Numbered from the stretch's first letter, positions 10,228-19,972 are shown. The stretch: DNA of 64,000 nucleotides from Sulfitobacter alexandrii (GCF_001886735.1 NZ_CP018078.1:1-64000), one strand, 5' to 3'. Program-made: numbers and translations. The notes: generated by a model not told the origin, from the letters alone.

Positions 10228-10449
10228 ATGAAAACTCATCTACTGATGGGGGCTTCGGCCCTCGGGCTTGGCGCGTGCGCCTATGAGCCAACTCCCTTGC
10301 CGATCATCGCGACACAACAGGCCGTCGTCAACGCGACCGTTTCGTCTCCGATCAGCTATCAAGATCCATTGGCTGGCTACACCTATCGTGGTCCGACCGG
10401 CCCCCGTGATTGGCGTTCCGTCAATCAAGAGCAGACGGAGGGCAACTGA
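10228..10449 (+). CDS. Small lipoprotein before the TolC-like gene
   Basis: A 73-residue protein with an N-terminal lipoprotein signal whose lipobox is LGAC (Cys near residue 17). The mature part is short, Pro- and Tyr-rich (YRGPTGPRDW) and has no recognised domain. Its stop overlaps the ATG of the outer membrane efflux gene (ATGA), so the two are coupled. It is probably an outer-membrane accessory lipoprotein of that channel. Confidence 0.65.
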   Translation: MKTHLLMGASALGLGACAYEPTPLPIIATQQAVVNATVSSPISYQDPLAGYTYRGPTGPRDWRSVNQEQTEGN

Positions 10450-11912
10450 TGCGGGTATCTAAGATTCCGCTGGTTCTTGGCTTTCCCCTAATTTTGGGTG
10501 CCTGCGCTACCGCAGTACCGGGTATCTACACGGAACCGAAAGCCGGCTTCGCCAACATTTCCAGCCAGGTCACACCGGCCATCGGCAAACGGACGGCCTT
10601 CGCCGAAACCCAGGCCGAAAACGAAGCTCTCAAGAAACAGGTGCACAGCATGGTGCATCGGAAGACGATCTCGGCCGATACGGCGGTTCAGGTTGCGCTG
10701 CTGAACAATAAGGGTCTGCAAGCGTCTTACGCCAATGTTGGCCTCTCGGCCGCTGAGGCTTGGCAGCAATCGACGCCGGAAAACCCGATCGTCTCAATTG
10801 GTGTCTTGGGAATCGGTGCGCCTGAACTCGGTGCCTACAGGGCGATCGAAGGGCTGATCCGGTCGAACGTCCTCGATGCCACCACGCGTAAACAGCGTAT
10901 GGCCATTGCTGATGCAAGCTTCCGGCAGGCTCAGCTCAATGCCGTGAACGACACACTCGCACTGGCAAATCAGACGCGAAAGGCATGGGTCGATGCAGTC
11001 GCCGCCTTCGAGGCAGTGAGTTATCTGCGGCGCGCGAAAGCGACCTCTGACGCCGGCTCTGAACTGGCGATGAGGTTGGGCGAGACCGGCGCACTCAACA
11101 AAGCTGGGCAGGCCCGCGAACAGGCATTCAATGCCGAACTGGCGGGGCAACTTGCACAGGCACGATTGAACGCCACTCGGTCCAAGGAGGCTTTGACCAG
11201 GTTGATGGGTCTCTGGGGCACCGAAGTCGATTACTATGTGCCAGATGCCCTTCCTGCACTGCCGCGTTCTGTCGGCCGTGTGACCGACATCGAGGCCAAG
11301 GCGCTCCGAAACCGGGTGGATCTGCGTGTTGCCAAACTTGGCCTGGAAGCGCAGGCCAAGGCGTTTGGGCTGACCGATCAGACCCGCATTGTCAGCGATC
11401 TTGAGTTCATTGCCGGGTTCGAGGCGGAGCGGGAAATTGAGGACGGAGAAACGGAAACCGTGACCACCCCTCAGGTGGAAGTGGAGTTCGCGATCCCGAT
11501 CTACGACACCGGCAAAGCCCGGATGCGCAAGGCGGAGTTGTCTTACTTACAAGCGGCCAACGTGCTCGCAGAGAAGGCCGTGAACGTCCGGTCCGAAGCG
11601 CGGGGTGCTGAAGCCTCCTATCATGCCGCATACAAAATCGCGCGCCACTATCGCGACGTTCTGGTGCCGCTACGCACGACCGTCGAAGAAGAGGGTTTGC
11701 TGTCCTACAACGGCATGATCACCAACACTTTCGAGCTGCTGACGGACGTGCGCGAGAAACTTGGCGCATCCCTGGAAGCGGCAAATGCAAAACGCGAATT
11801 CTATATGGCACAGGCCGATCTGACCGCCGCGATCTATGGCGGCGGCGAAGGCGGCGGTGGTGCTGGTGGAGAAGGCGCAACGCTTGCCGCCGGTGGCGGC
11901 GCAGGACACTGA
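10449..11912 (+). CDS. TolC-family outer membrane efflux lipoprotein
   Basis: A 487-residue protein with a lipobox (ILGAC) and the long amphipathic helices of the TolC/OEP family. The two internal halves start around AVQVALLNNKGLQASYANVGLS and LRNRVDLRVAKLGLEAQAKAF. It ends in an unusual Gly-rich tail (GGGEGGGGAGGEG). In copper islands such channels pair with multicopper oxidases or Cus pumps. Here the Cus pump is broken (see 17.8-22.1 kb), so this channel may have lost its partner or serve another one. It is followed by the multicopper oxidase after 11 bases, which indicates an operon. Confidence 0.87.
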   Translation: MRVSKIPLVLGFPLILGACATAVPGIYTEPKAGFANISSQVTPAIGKRTAFAETQAENEALKKQVHSMVHRKTISADTAVQVALLNNKGLQASYANVGLSAAEAWQQSTPENPIVSIGVLGIGAPELGAYRAIEGLIRSNVLDATTRKQRMAIADASFRQAQLNAVNDTLALANQTRKAWVDAVAAFEAVSYLRRAKATSDAGSELAMRLGETGALNKAGQAREQAFNAELAGQLAQARLNATRSKEALTRLMGLWGTEVDYYVPDALPALPRSVGRVTDIEAKALRNRVDLRVAKLGLEAQAKAFGLTDQTRIVSDLEFIAGFEAEREIEDGETETVTTPQVEVEFAIPIYDTGKARMRKAELSYLQAANVLAEKAVNVRSEARGAEASYHAAYKIARHYRDVLVPLRTTVEEEGLLSYNGMITNTFELLTDVREKLGASLEAANAKREFYMAQADLTAAIYGGGEGGGGAGGEGATLAAGGGAGH

Positions 11913-11923
11913 AAGGAACTGAC

Positions 11924-13282
11924 ATGTTGAACAGACGTCAATTACTCGGAGCCGGCGCCGCAGGTGCAACGCTGGTCTCTTCAAAAGCCTGGGGTCAAAC
12001 CCTGAACATGGGCCTCCCCGAAGCCGCGCAGATGGACAGTGCGGCAACGGCGATTACGGCGCGTCCGTCGTCAGGGCCGGACTACACACCTGTGGTCACG
12101 CTGAACGGGTGGACCCTGCCGCACCGGATGAACAACGGGGTCAAGGAATTTCACCTCGTCGCCGAACCGGTAGAGCGCGAACTTGCAGACGGCATGATTG
12201 CGCATTTGTGGGGTTACAACGGCCAGTCCACCGGTCCAACGATCGAAGCAGTCGAAGGCGACCGGGTCCGCATCTACGTCACCAACAAGCTGCCGGAAGG
12301 CACCACGGTGCATTGGCACGGGCTCATCCTGCCCTCGGGCATGGATGGGGTCTCCGGGTTGAGTCATCCCAGCATCCCGCCAGGAAAAACGTTTGTCTAC
12401 GAGTTCGACTTGGTCAAATCGGGAACCTTCATGTATCACCCCCATGGCGACGAAATGGCGCAGATGGCGATGGGGATGATGGGCATGTTCGTGGTCCACC
12501 CCAAGGATCCCACCTTCATGCCGGTGGATCGCGATTTTCTGATCATGCTGAATGCCTTTGACATCGATCCCGGCACATATGTGCCGCGCATCATGACGAT
12601 GACGGACTTCAACCTGTGGACGTGGAACAGTCGGATCTTCCCCGACATCGATCCGCTGGTCGTGAACAAGGGCGACAAGGTGCGCGTGCGCGTCGGCAAC
12701 CTGACGATGACAAACCACCCGATCCACATGCACGGCTATGACTTCAAGGTCACCTGTACCGATGGTGGCTGGGTGCCGGAAGCCGCGCAATGGCCCGAGG
12801 TCAGCATCGACATCCCCGTGGGCGCGATGCGCGCCTATGAGTTCGTCGCGGACCATCTGGGTGACTGGGCGATCCACTGTCACAAGTCGCACCACACGAT
12901 GAATGCCATGGGTCACGATGTGCCGACGTTCATCGGTGTCAACAAGAAACCGCTGACCCAGAAGATTCGTCAGTTCCAGCCGGAATACATGCCTATGGGC
13001 ATGTCCGGCATGGGGGACATGGCGAAAATGGAAATGCCGCTGCCCGATAATACCATCCCGATGATGACGGGTTGGGGCCCCTACGGCCCCATCGAGATGG
13101 GCGGCATGTTTTCGGTCGTAAAGGTGCGGGACGGCATCGACGCGGACGATTACTCCGATCCCGGCTGGTACGAAAATCCTCCGGGCGAGATGGCCTACGA
13201 ATGGACCGGCGAATTGCCCGAGTTCGCCTCGAACAACAGTCCAAAGACCATTCTCACACCAAAACCAAACTCGAAGGGCTGA
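11924..13282 (+). CDS. Periplasmic multicopper oxidase
   Basis: A 452-residue protein with a twin-arginine leader (NRRQLLGAGAAG), so it is exported folded by Tat. All multicopper ligand motifs are present: HWHG, HPHGDEM, HPIHMHG and HCHKSHH. Together they form one T1 and a trinuclear T2/T3 centre. Met-rich stretches (MPMGMSGMGDMAKMEM) near the C-terminus resemble the Cu(I)-binding loop of CueO-type cuprous oxidases. It probably oxidises Cu(I) to Cu(II) in the periplasm. It sits between the TolC-like and cupredoxin genes in one transcript. Confidence 0.92.
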   Translation: MLNRRQLLGAGAAGATLVSSKAWGQTLNMGLPEAAQMDSAATAITARPSSGPDYTPVVTLNGWTLPHRMNNGVKEFHLVAEPVERELADGMIAHLWGYNGQSTGPTIEAVEGDRVRIYVTNKLPEGTTVHWHGLILPSGMDGVSGLSHPSIPPGKTFVYEFDLVKSGTFMYHPHGDEMAQMAMGMMGMFVVHPKDPTFMPVDRDFLIMLNAFDIDPGTYVPRIMTMTDFNLWTWNSRIFPDIDPLVVNKGDKVRVRVGNLTMTNHPIHMHGYDFKVTCTDGGWVPEAAQWPEVSIDIPVGAMRAYEFVADHLGDWAIHCHKSHHTMNAMGHDVPTFIGVNKKPLTQKIRQFQPEYMPMGMSGMGDMAKMEMPLPDNTIPMMTGWGPYGPIEMGGMFSVVKVRDGIDADDYSDPGWYENPPGEMAYEWTGELPEFASNNSPKTILTPKPNSKG

Positions 13283-13293
13283 ACGGCCCTTCG
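13272..13293 (+). other. Hairpin at the end of the multicopper oxidase gene
   Basis: Perfect 8-bp arms CGAAGGGC and GCCCTTCG with a 6-base loop overlap the oxidase stop. No U-run follows, so it looks like an RNA-stabilising or pausing hairpin rather than a full terminator. Confidence 0.4.
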
Positions 13294-13328
13294 TCAACTC
13301 CAACCAAACCAACCTACAGGACAATGAA

Positions 13329-14045
13329 ATGAGAAATCTTCTTTTGACGACAAGCTTCGCGTTGGTGCTTTCGGCACCAGCATTTGCCGCAGGCACACAT
13401 GGTGGCGGGCACGGTGAGACCAAGCCGGCCGCAATGATGATCGGCATGCCAGGTGAAGCCGCCAATGTGGACCGCACAATTGATGTCACTCTGCTCGAAA
13501 ACGACGAAGGCGAAATGCTGATCGAGAGCGAAGAGATGACCATCAAGGAGGGTGAAACCATCCGCTTCAACATCACGAACAAGGGTGAGCTGGAGCATGA
13601 ATTCGTCCTTGATACAGTCGAGCGCAACGCCGAGCACAAGATCGAAATGGCCAAGATGGATATGGAACACGACGACCCGAACCGAATCCGTCTCGATGCG
13701 GGCGCTTCGGGTGAGGTCGTCTGGACGTTCGCGAATGCTGGTACGTTCGAAGCGGCGTGCCTGATTCCGGGTCACTACGAATCCGGAATGCACCGCGCGG
13801 TCTCAGTGGGGGACCAGATGGCTGAGGCTGACGTGGAATATACGAGCGGGACCATCAAGAAGATCGACGCAAAGGCCGGCAAGGTCACAATCATCCACGG
13901 CCCTCTGGTCAACCTCGATATGCCCGCGATGACGATGGTGTTCCGCGCGGACGAAGCGATGATGGCCAAGATGGCGGAAGGTCAGGACATCGAGTTCGTT
14001 GCCGACCGGGTCAAGGGCAAGCTTACTGTCACGCAGATGAAGTGA
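13329..14045 (+). CDS. Cupredoxin-CusF fusion protein
   Basis: A 238-residue exported protein (signal to AFAAG). Residues about 40-160 are a plastocyanin/azurin-like cupredoxin with type-1 ligands in LEHEF, ACLIPGH and ESGMH. Residues about 172-238 are a CusF-like OB-fold domain with DMPAMTMVF. At the place where E. coli CusF has the Trp that caps Cu(I), this protein seems to have Met. It joins an electron-transfer or Cu(II) site to a Cu(I) chaperone site in one chain, next to a multicopper oxidase. RBS CAGGACA lies near the ATG; the gene is in the oxidase operon. Confidence 0.85.
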   Translation: MRNLLLTTSFALVLSAPAFAAGTHGGGHGETKPAAMMIGMPGEAANVDRTIDVTLLENDEGEMLIESEEMTIKEGETIRFNITNKGELEHEFVLDTVERNAEHKIEMAKMDMEHDDPNRIRLDAGASGEVVWTFANAGTFEAACLIPGHYESGMHRAVSVGDQMAEADVEYTSGTIKKIDAKAGKVTIIHGPLVNLDMPAMTMVFRADEAMMAKMAEGQDIEFVADRVKGKLTVTQMK

Positions 14046-14056
14046 AGATAGACAAT

Positions 14057-14083
14057 GGGGCCGAGGCGAACACGCCCGGCCCC
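14057..14083 (+). terminator. GC-rich hairpin after the cupredoxin-CusF gene
   Basis: GGGGCCG pairs with CGGCCCC and the inner GGCG with CGCC around an AACA loop, a strong 11-bp stem with one bulge. Only a weak T-rich stretch follows. It may partly end the oxidase transcript before the second cupredoxin. Confidence 0.5.
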
Positions 14084-14131
14084 AACGCTTTGAGGCAATA
14101 AAATCAAGCGCTACGGAGGTAGCCGAGCACT

Positions 14132-14662
14132 ATGAATTTCCTGATAATCTGCACCACCGCCCTTGTGCTCGTCTTTCCGGCTTTCTCAGTGAACGCTTCC
14201 AGTGGCAAAGGCCAGCAACCTCATGCGCGGGCCTTTGAATTGCCTGGCCATGATGCGATCGGGAAGCCCGGTGTCGGTTCCTCATTCGACCGGACGATCG
14301 AAATATCCATCAGGGAGACAGAAAGCGGATACATGCTCTTCGAGCCGGACGCGATCCAGATTGAAAAGGGATCGGTCGTTCGGTTTCTGATCGGCAATAC
14401 CGGCGCTCTGGATCACGAGTTCTTTCTCGGCTCCTTTGACGAAATTGCGAAACATCAGCAGTGGATGCGCGAACACCCCGATATGCAACATGATCGCGCC
14501 AACTCGGTTTTGATCCCAAGTGGACAAAATGCCGACCTGATCTGGGAGTTCTCCGATATGACAAACCTGGAGTTCGTGTGCTTGATACCCGGCCACCGGG
14601 AAGCGGGCATGTGGGGCGTCATCATCGTGCACGATCACCTTGCGCCGAAATCCAAGGGTTAG
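14132..14662 (+). CDS. Second plastocyanin-like cupredoxin
   Basis: A 176-residue exported protein (signal to VNASS) with one cupredoxin domain. Type-1 copper ligands are visible in LDHEF, FVCLIPGH and EAGMW. It resembles the first domain of the upstream cupredoxin-CusF fusion (shared SFDRTIEI/VDRTIDV start and the D/E-H-E-F motif), so the two are likely paralogues by local duplication, with the CusF part missing here. It is probably an electron carrier or copper shuttle for the multicopper oxidase or the downstream membrane cytochrome. Confidence 0.83.
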   Translation: MNFLIICTTALVLVFPAFSVNASSGKGQQPHARAFELPGHDAIGKPGVGSSFDRTIEISIRETESGYMLFEPDAIQIEKGSVVRFLIGNTGALDHEFFLGSFDEIAKHQQWMREHPDMQHDRANSVLIPSGQNADLIWEFSDMTNLEFVCLIPGHREAGMWGVIIVHDHLAPKSKG

Positions 14663-14670
14663 AGTTTTTG

Positions 14671-15975
14671 ATGTCACTCCTGGACAGGTATCACGTGCTT
14701 GTACACAACGTATCTGCCGCGTTTGGGTACGACTACAGCGATGCGACGCCAGACTGGGTTCACCCGTTCATTCATCTGATACTGGTCTTGGCACCCGCGC
14801 TGCTGATCACTGTCGGCTCATATCTTGCTATTCGCGGCATTTTCAAGCTTTGGAAGCGCCGTCACACCTCTACGTTCCACCCCGAACCCATACGGGGGCT
14901 TGAAGGCAGTCTTTTCAGCACGGTCCTGCGCTACTCCAGAAGGCAGCAGGCATTGATGATTGTAGTCAGCCTCATCGCGATGCCTATTCTATATTTGACC
15001 CTCGAACTGCCAAAGCAGATCGTAAACAACGCTTTGGATTCTGATCGTTTCCCCGTTGCCGTTTTGGGACGAGACGTCGATCAGGTCGTTTTCCTAATGC
15101 TTCTCTGTGGTCTCTACCTTTTGGCGATCATCCTGAATGGGCTAAACAAATATGGCCTTAACGTGTTCAAGGGATTTGTAGCTGAGCGTTTTCTGCGGCG
15201 CTTCCGGCTGCTGGTCTATCGGCAATGGCGCAGCGATCCCGACTCCCGAAACCAGAGCGAAATCGTCCCTATTCTCGCACAGGAAGTTGAGCCCATAGGT
15301 GGCTTCGCGGCAGATGTCCTCACGCTGCCAATCCTACAAGGTGGTACACTGTTGACGATCCTGTTTTTCATGTTCGTTCAGGACCCTGTGTTGGGTGCCG
15401 CCGCACTGACGGTGCTGCCAATCCAGCTCGTGCTGCTGCCCAAGCTACAGCGGCGTGTCAACGCCCTTTCACGTACAAGAATCAAGGAAGTCCGACAGCT
15501 CGGCAGACAGCTTAGCGAACAGCTGCATGAACGGCAGGTCAATCCGACCGGACTGCTACCGGCCGGAGCGAGTTTTAGAGAGCTTGAGCACGTCCGCAGG
15601 AAGATTTTCCGCCTGAAGTTCTTCATCAAGGCCCTCAACAATTTTCTAACCGCGCTGACCCCATTCCTGTTCTACTCATTGGGAGGATATTTCGTCATCG
15701 AAGGGCGTATTACACTCGGTGCCCTGGTGGCCGTCCTAGCCGCACACAAAGACTTCTCGGCACCGCTTAAAGAACTCTTCAATTACTATCAGACGCTGGA
15801 AGACACGCGGATCCGGTACCACGAAATCACGACCTTTTTCAACAAATCGATCCAGCAATCCGCAATTGTTCAAGCAGACAACACCATGCCGCAGGAGGTC
15901 AGTCAATTCGAGCAAGCCCCACTGAGATGCCCGGCTTCGTCTCTAAAAAGGCAGGGGGCCATCGCAACATCATGA
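14671..15975 (+). CDS. ABC-exporter-like membrane domain protein lacking an ATPase domain
   Basis: A 434-residue protein whose middle (about residues 85-390) resembles the type-1 ABC exporter membrane region: six hydrophobic segments and the long cytoplasmic helices between them. An extra span lies at residues 30-55. It stops where the nucleotide-binding domain should begin: no Walker A, signature or Walker B is present. The tail is instead a short polar sequence. It overlaps the next gene, a cytochrome c, by ATGA. Either the ATPase half was deleted and the cytochrome brought close, or this is a TMD-only protein using another ATPase. Confidence 0.7.
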   Translation: MSLLDRYHVLVHNVSAAFGYDYSDATPDWVHPFIHLILVLAPALLITVGSYLAIRGIFKLWKRRHTSTFHPEPIRGLEGSLFSTVLRYSRRQQALMIVVSLIAMPILYLTLELPKQIVNNALDSDRFPVAVLGRDVDQVVFLMLLCGLYLLAIILNGLNKYGLNVFKGFVAERFLRRFRLLVYRQWRSDPDSRNQSEIVPILAQEVEPIGGFAADVLTLPILQGGTLLTILFFMFVQDPVLGAAALTVLPIQLVLLPKLQRRVNALSRTRIKEVRQLGRQLSEQLHERQVNPTGLLPAGASFRELEHVRRKIFRLKFFIKALNNFLTALTPFLFYSLGGYFVIEGRITLGALVAVLAAHKDFSAPLKELFNYYQTLEDTRIRYHEITTFFNKSIQQSAIVQADNTMPQEVSQFEQAPLRCPASSLKRQGAIATS

Positions 15976-16430
15976 AAGAGTTTGATAGTATGAGATGGGC
16001 AGCGATATTTTTCGCTCTGGTCGCCGTCGCTGCAGCAGTATGGTTCTTTGTGCAACCGAGCCACACTCGGACGGGCGTCCAGAGGGAGGAGGGCATCGCG
16101 CTTTCCGCGGGTGCTCTCGCTACTGTCAAGCTACCAAACAGTTTCACAGAGCAGGAGCAAATCGGCGCAAGCGCTTATGATGCGGTCTGTTCCGCTTGCC
16201 ACGGTCGAAACGCGCAGGGCCAAGATGGCATCGCTCCTCCGCTTGTTCACAAGATCTATGAACCCAGCCACCACGGCGACATGGCGTTTGTCCTCGCAGC
16301 GCAGAATGGAGTTCGGGCGCACCACTGGGAATTTGGCAACATGCCAGCGGTTGAAGGCGTGACGCGCTCAGACATCCTTGCTATCGTGGCGTACATTCGA
16401 GCTTTGCAGCGGACCAACGGAATTGACTAA
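15972..16430 (+). CDS. Membrane-anchored cytochrome c
   Basis: A 152-residue protein with an uncleaved-looking N-terminal span (about residues 8-25), then a class I cytochrome c with haem motif CSACH, Gly-rich HGRNAQGQDG and a Met ligand in FGNMPAV. The C-terminal helix SDILAIVAYIRALQ is typical. It begins inside the stop codon of the ATPase-less exporter gene. It may accept electrons from the cupredoxins or multicopper oxidase. The C-terminal fold resembles the cytochrome at 215-592. Confidence 0.85.
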   Translation: MKEFDSMRWAAIFFALVAVAAAVWFFVQPSHTRTGVQREEGIALSAGALATVKLPNSFTEQEQIGASAYDAVCSACHGRNAQGQDGIAPPLVHKIYEPSHHGDMAFVLAAQNGVRAHHWEFGNMPAVEGVTRSDILAIVAYIRALQRTNGID

Positions 16431-16525
16431 GCATTTTCGTCGGTCAAAAGAATGGGAGTTGGCTCACGGCCAATTAGCATTCGGGTTGCCACAGAAAAGC
16501 AATAGCTGGTGGGAAAATTCTGTTC

Positions 16526-17767
16526 ATGATTAAATGTTCTGCTGCGTCGACTCTGATCCTTGGTGCATTGTTCGCTTCGTCCACCGCATCATACGCGGAG
16601 GAAACCGGTTTATTCAGATTGACCGACCGCGGATCACCTGTTGGCATCAATGCGCGCGAACCATCACTCGCACCCTTGTCGGATGGCAGGGTTTTACTGA
16701 GCTGGACCGAAGAAAGCGGAACCGAAGCGGAAGTTCGCATGGCCATCCTCAACGGCAGTGAGTGGTCGGACGTCCGCACAATTAATGTATCGTCAAAGAC
16801 TTACATCAACTGGGCCGACTTCCCTTCGGTAGTGGCGCTTGCTGGTGGCGGTTTGGCGGCACAATGGCTAGAGCTGAATGGACCGGGCGATTACCAATAC
16901 GACGTCAAAATCGCTTTTTCCAAAGATGAAGGCAGAAGCTGGACGGACCCGATTGTCCCTCACGATGACAGGTCCCAACGTGAGCATGGTTTTGTTTCGT
17001 TGGTACCCGACCAGTTCGGCGGATTGACGGCTTTATGGCTGGATGGCCGCGAGTATGACAGTCAGACGGAAGGCGAGAGCTTCGAGAATGCGATGCAGTT
17101 GCGCGCGCGGCAGATCAACTCCGACGGGACGTTGAATGCAGAAAGCTTGTTGGATGTGCGCACCTGTACGTGTTGTCAGACGTCCGCAGCCCGGACAGGC
17201 TCGGGCGACATAGTGGCCGTCTATCGTGACCGAACCGCAGATGAAATTCGCGATATATCGGCTGTCCGGCAGGCCGACGGGGAGTGGACGGAGCCCGCCA
17301 CGATCCATAACGACGGATGGGAAATCGCCGGATGCCCCGTCAATGGCCCGGCCATTGATACCATGGGCGACAGGATTTCCGTTATCTGGTTCACGGCAGC
17401 CGAGAACGAGCCGAAGGTTCGTATCGCCTTTTCGGACGATGGCGGTGCGCAGTTCGACGAACCGCTCCGCATTGACCTCGGCGCAGCCGCAGGTCGGGTG
17501 GACGTCCTGCAATTTGCAGATGGCAGCGCATTGGCGCTCTGGATCGAATATGTGGGAGGCGGTGAAGCGATCGTCATGTGCCACGTAACGCCAGATGCCG
17601 GATGTGTCGCGCCTCAGGCGCTCCACATCAATCGAGGCGGCGGATCGGTCGGTTTTCCGAGGATGGCGCTTGGCGGAACCGGGGCGTTTGTGGCCTGGAC
17701 GCAACCAATCAGCGGCGCGGACGGCAGTACCACCATTCGCGTCGTTGAAGTCGCTCTGACGCCATAG
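16526..17767 (+). CDS. Secreted BNR/sialidase-like beta-propeller protein
   Basis: A 413-residue protein with a signal peptide (to SYAEE) and repeated Asp-box/BNR-like blades (SKDEGRSWTD, SDDGGAQFDE), consistent with a six-bladed propeller. An unusual cluster CTCCQT lies in the middle (about residue 212), with further Cys in AGCPV, VMCHV and AGCVA. True sialidase catalytic Arg triads cannot be assigned, so enzyme activity is doubtful. Its place at the end of a copper island and the CTCC cluster suggest a metal-linked role. No clear promoter is seen in the 95-base gap before it. Confidence 0.7.
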   Translation: MIKCSAASTLILGALFASSTASYAEETGLFRLTDRGSPVGINAREPSLAPLSDGRVLLSWTEESGTEAEVRMAILNGSEWSDVRTINVSSKTYINWADFPSVVALAGGGLAAQWLELNGPGDYQYDVKIAFSKDEGRSWTDPIVPHDDRSQREHGFVSLVPDQFGGLTALWLDGREYDSQTEGESFENAMQLRARQINSDGTLNAESLLDVRTCTCCQTSAARTGSGDIVAVYRDRTADEIRDISAVRQADGEWTEPATIHNDGWEIAGCPVNGPAIDTMGDRISVIWFTAAENEPKVRIAFSDDGGAQFDEPLRIDLGAAAGRVDVLQFADGSALALWIEYVGGGEAIVMCHVTPDAGCVAPQALHINRGGGSVGFPRMALGGTGAFVAWTQPISGADGSTTIRVVEVALTP

Positions 17768-17816
17768 GTTTCAAGCATTCATCTCGATTCCCAATGCCTC
17801 TTTAATGCTGTTGCCC

Positions 17817-19771
17817 TTATTCTGCGGCCTGCCCGAGGGCCAAATCAGGCGCTGTACCGGCCTTCTTGAGGCTCCAGCCTTTGATGATGGCATAAACCGC
17901 CGGAATGACGATCAGGGTCAGCAAAGTTGACGACACCATCCCGCCGATCATTGGAACGGCGATGCGCTGCATGATCTCGGACCCGGTGCCATGCGCCCAT
18001 AGGATCGGCATCAGGCCGGCCATGATTGCGACAACTGTCATCATCTTGGGGCGAACGCGGTCTACTGCACCCACCATGATCGCGGCGTAGAGTTCGTCGC
18101 GGGTCAGGTCGCGGCCGCCCGCGCGGTCACGCGCTTCATTCAACGCCTGATCGAGATAGATCAACATGATCACACCGGTTTCAGCCGCCACCCCGGCCAG
18201 CGCGATAAACCCGACGGCCACCGCAACCGACATGTTGAAGCCCATGAACCACATCAGCCAAATGCCGCCCACTAGCGCGAAGGGCAGCGACAGCATCACG
18301 ATCAGCGTTTCCGTCAGACGGCGGAAGTTCAGGTAAAGCAGCAGAAAGATCAGCGCCAGCGTTAACGGCACAACTGTGGCCAGCCGCTGTTTCGCACGTT
18401 CAAGGTACTCGAACTGCCCGCTCCAGCCCAAGGAATAGCCGGGGGGCAGGGTGACGGACGCCGCGACCGCCGCCTGGGCTTCGGCCACGAAGCCACCCAG
18501 ATCGCGTCCGACGATATCGACGAAGATATAGACGGCAAGCTGTCCGTTTTCGGTGCGGATCGAAGTGGCCCCACGGGTGCGTTCGATGGTGGCTACGTCC
18601 CCAAGTGGAATTGTGCCACCGCCCGGCAGCGCCACTTGAACCTCGCGTCCGATGGCCTCCGGATCGGACCTCAGTGTCGCCGGATAGCGCACTGCGACGT
18701 CGTAGCGCTCGCGGCCCTCGACGGTCTGCGTGATGGCCTTGGCCCCCAATGCCATGCCGATCACCTCCTGCACATCCTGCACCGACAGACCGTAGCGGCC
18801 GAGCGCTGTACGATCCGGGGTGATGTCAAGGTAATAGCCGCCGATCACCCGTTCGGCATAGGCGCTGGTCGTTCCAGGCACCGTGCGGACCACGGCTTCC
18901 ACCTCACGGGCGACCTTTTCCATCTCGGTCAGGCTGGAACCGAAGACCTTGATCCCCACTGGTGTGCGGATGCCGGTGGCCAGCATATCAATGCGTGCCC
19001 GAATCGGCATCGTCCAGGCGTTCGATACGCCGGGAAATTGCAGCGCGGCATCCATTTCCTGTCGCAGGCTTTCAATGGTCACACCGGGACGCCATTCGTC
19101 TTCCGGGCGGAGCTGGATGATCGTCTCGAACATCTCCGTCGGTGCCGGGTCGGTTGCAGTCAGCGCGCGGCCTGCTTTACCAAAAACCGACAGCACTTCG
19201 GGGAAGGTCTTGATGATGCGGTCCTGGGTCTGCATCAAGTCGGCGGCCTTGGTGACCGACAGCCCGGGCAGCGTGGTCGGCATGTACATAAGTGTGCCCT
19301 CGTTCAGGACGGGCATGAATTCAGACCCCAGCTGGCGCGCGGGCCAGATGGTGATTACCAGTGCCGCAATGGCCACGATGATCGTGAGGCTCTTAGCCTT
19401 CAACACGGCGCCGATAATCGGGCGGTAGACCGCGATCAGCACGCGGTTTACCGGATTCCTGTGTTCAGGGATGATCCGACCCCGCACGAAAACCACCATC
19501 AACGCAGGCACCAGCGTCAGCGACAGGAACGCCGCCGACGCCATTGCAAACGTCTTGGTATAGGCCAGCGGGCCGAACATACGTCCCTCCTGTCCTTCCA
19601 GCGCAAAGATCGGCAGAAACGAGACGGTGATGATCAGCAAGCTGAAGAATAGCGCGGGGCCGACCTCGCTTGCCGCTTCGATCAGCACCTGGATGCGTGG
19701 CTTGTCAGGGGCGGCCCGTTCGAGGTGTTTGTGCGCATTTTCGATCATCACAATGGCCGCGTCGATCATCG
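17817..19771 (-). pseudogene. cusA: CusA-type RND copper/silver pump, N-terminus lost
   Basis: Encodes about 650 residues of a heavy-metal RND permease of normal length near 1040. It starts at DAAIVMIENAHKHLE, the conserved end of the fourth span, and continues with intact pore domains and membrane helices to the C-terminus (ending LGQAAE). Everything before, including the first spans and the first half of the periplasmic funnel, is replaced by an IS3-family end at 19772. The pump cannot work as such. The upstream partner CusB is broken by the other side of the same insertion, which shows a deletion spanning the cusB-cusA junction. Confidence 0.9.
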
Positions 19772-19938
19772 TGGAGGGCCCCCACGAGGTGGTCCATTCA
19801 AACTGTTAGTGCATGACCGGCTTCTGGTCCATCGGGATGAAGCTCTCCGGGGCAGGTGGCCGGTAGCCAAGGGCGCTGTGCGGGCGCACGGTGTTGTAGT
19901 GGCGCCGCCACTGCTCGATGAGGATCTGGGCCTCGCGG
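19772..19938 (-). mobile_element. Partial IS3-family copy (167-bp 3' end)
   Basis: This segment repeats almost exactly the first 167 bases (reading left) of the adjoining complete element, including the terminal sequence TGGAGGGCCCCCACGAGG and the end of orfB, with a single visible C/T difference. It then stops at CTCGCGG and the full copy begins. It records a previous insertion followed by deletion or recombination. Confidence 0.85.
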
Positions 19939-19972
19939 TGGAGGGCCCCCACGAGGTGGTCCATTCAAACTG

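Noticed and set aside
12071..13654. 527-residue minus-strand frame opposite the multicopper oxidase
   Set aside because: His-rich artefact of antisense reading of His/Met-rich copper sites.
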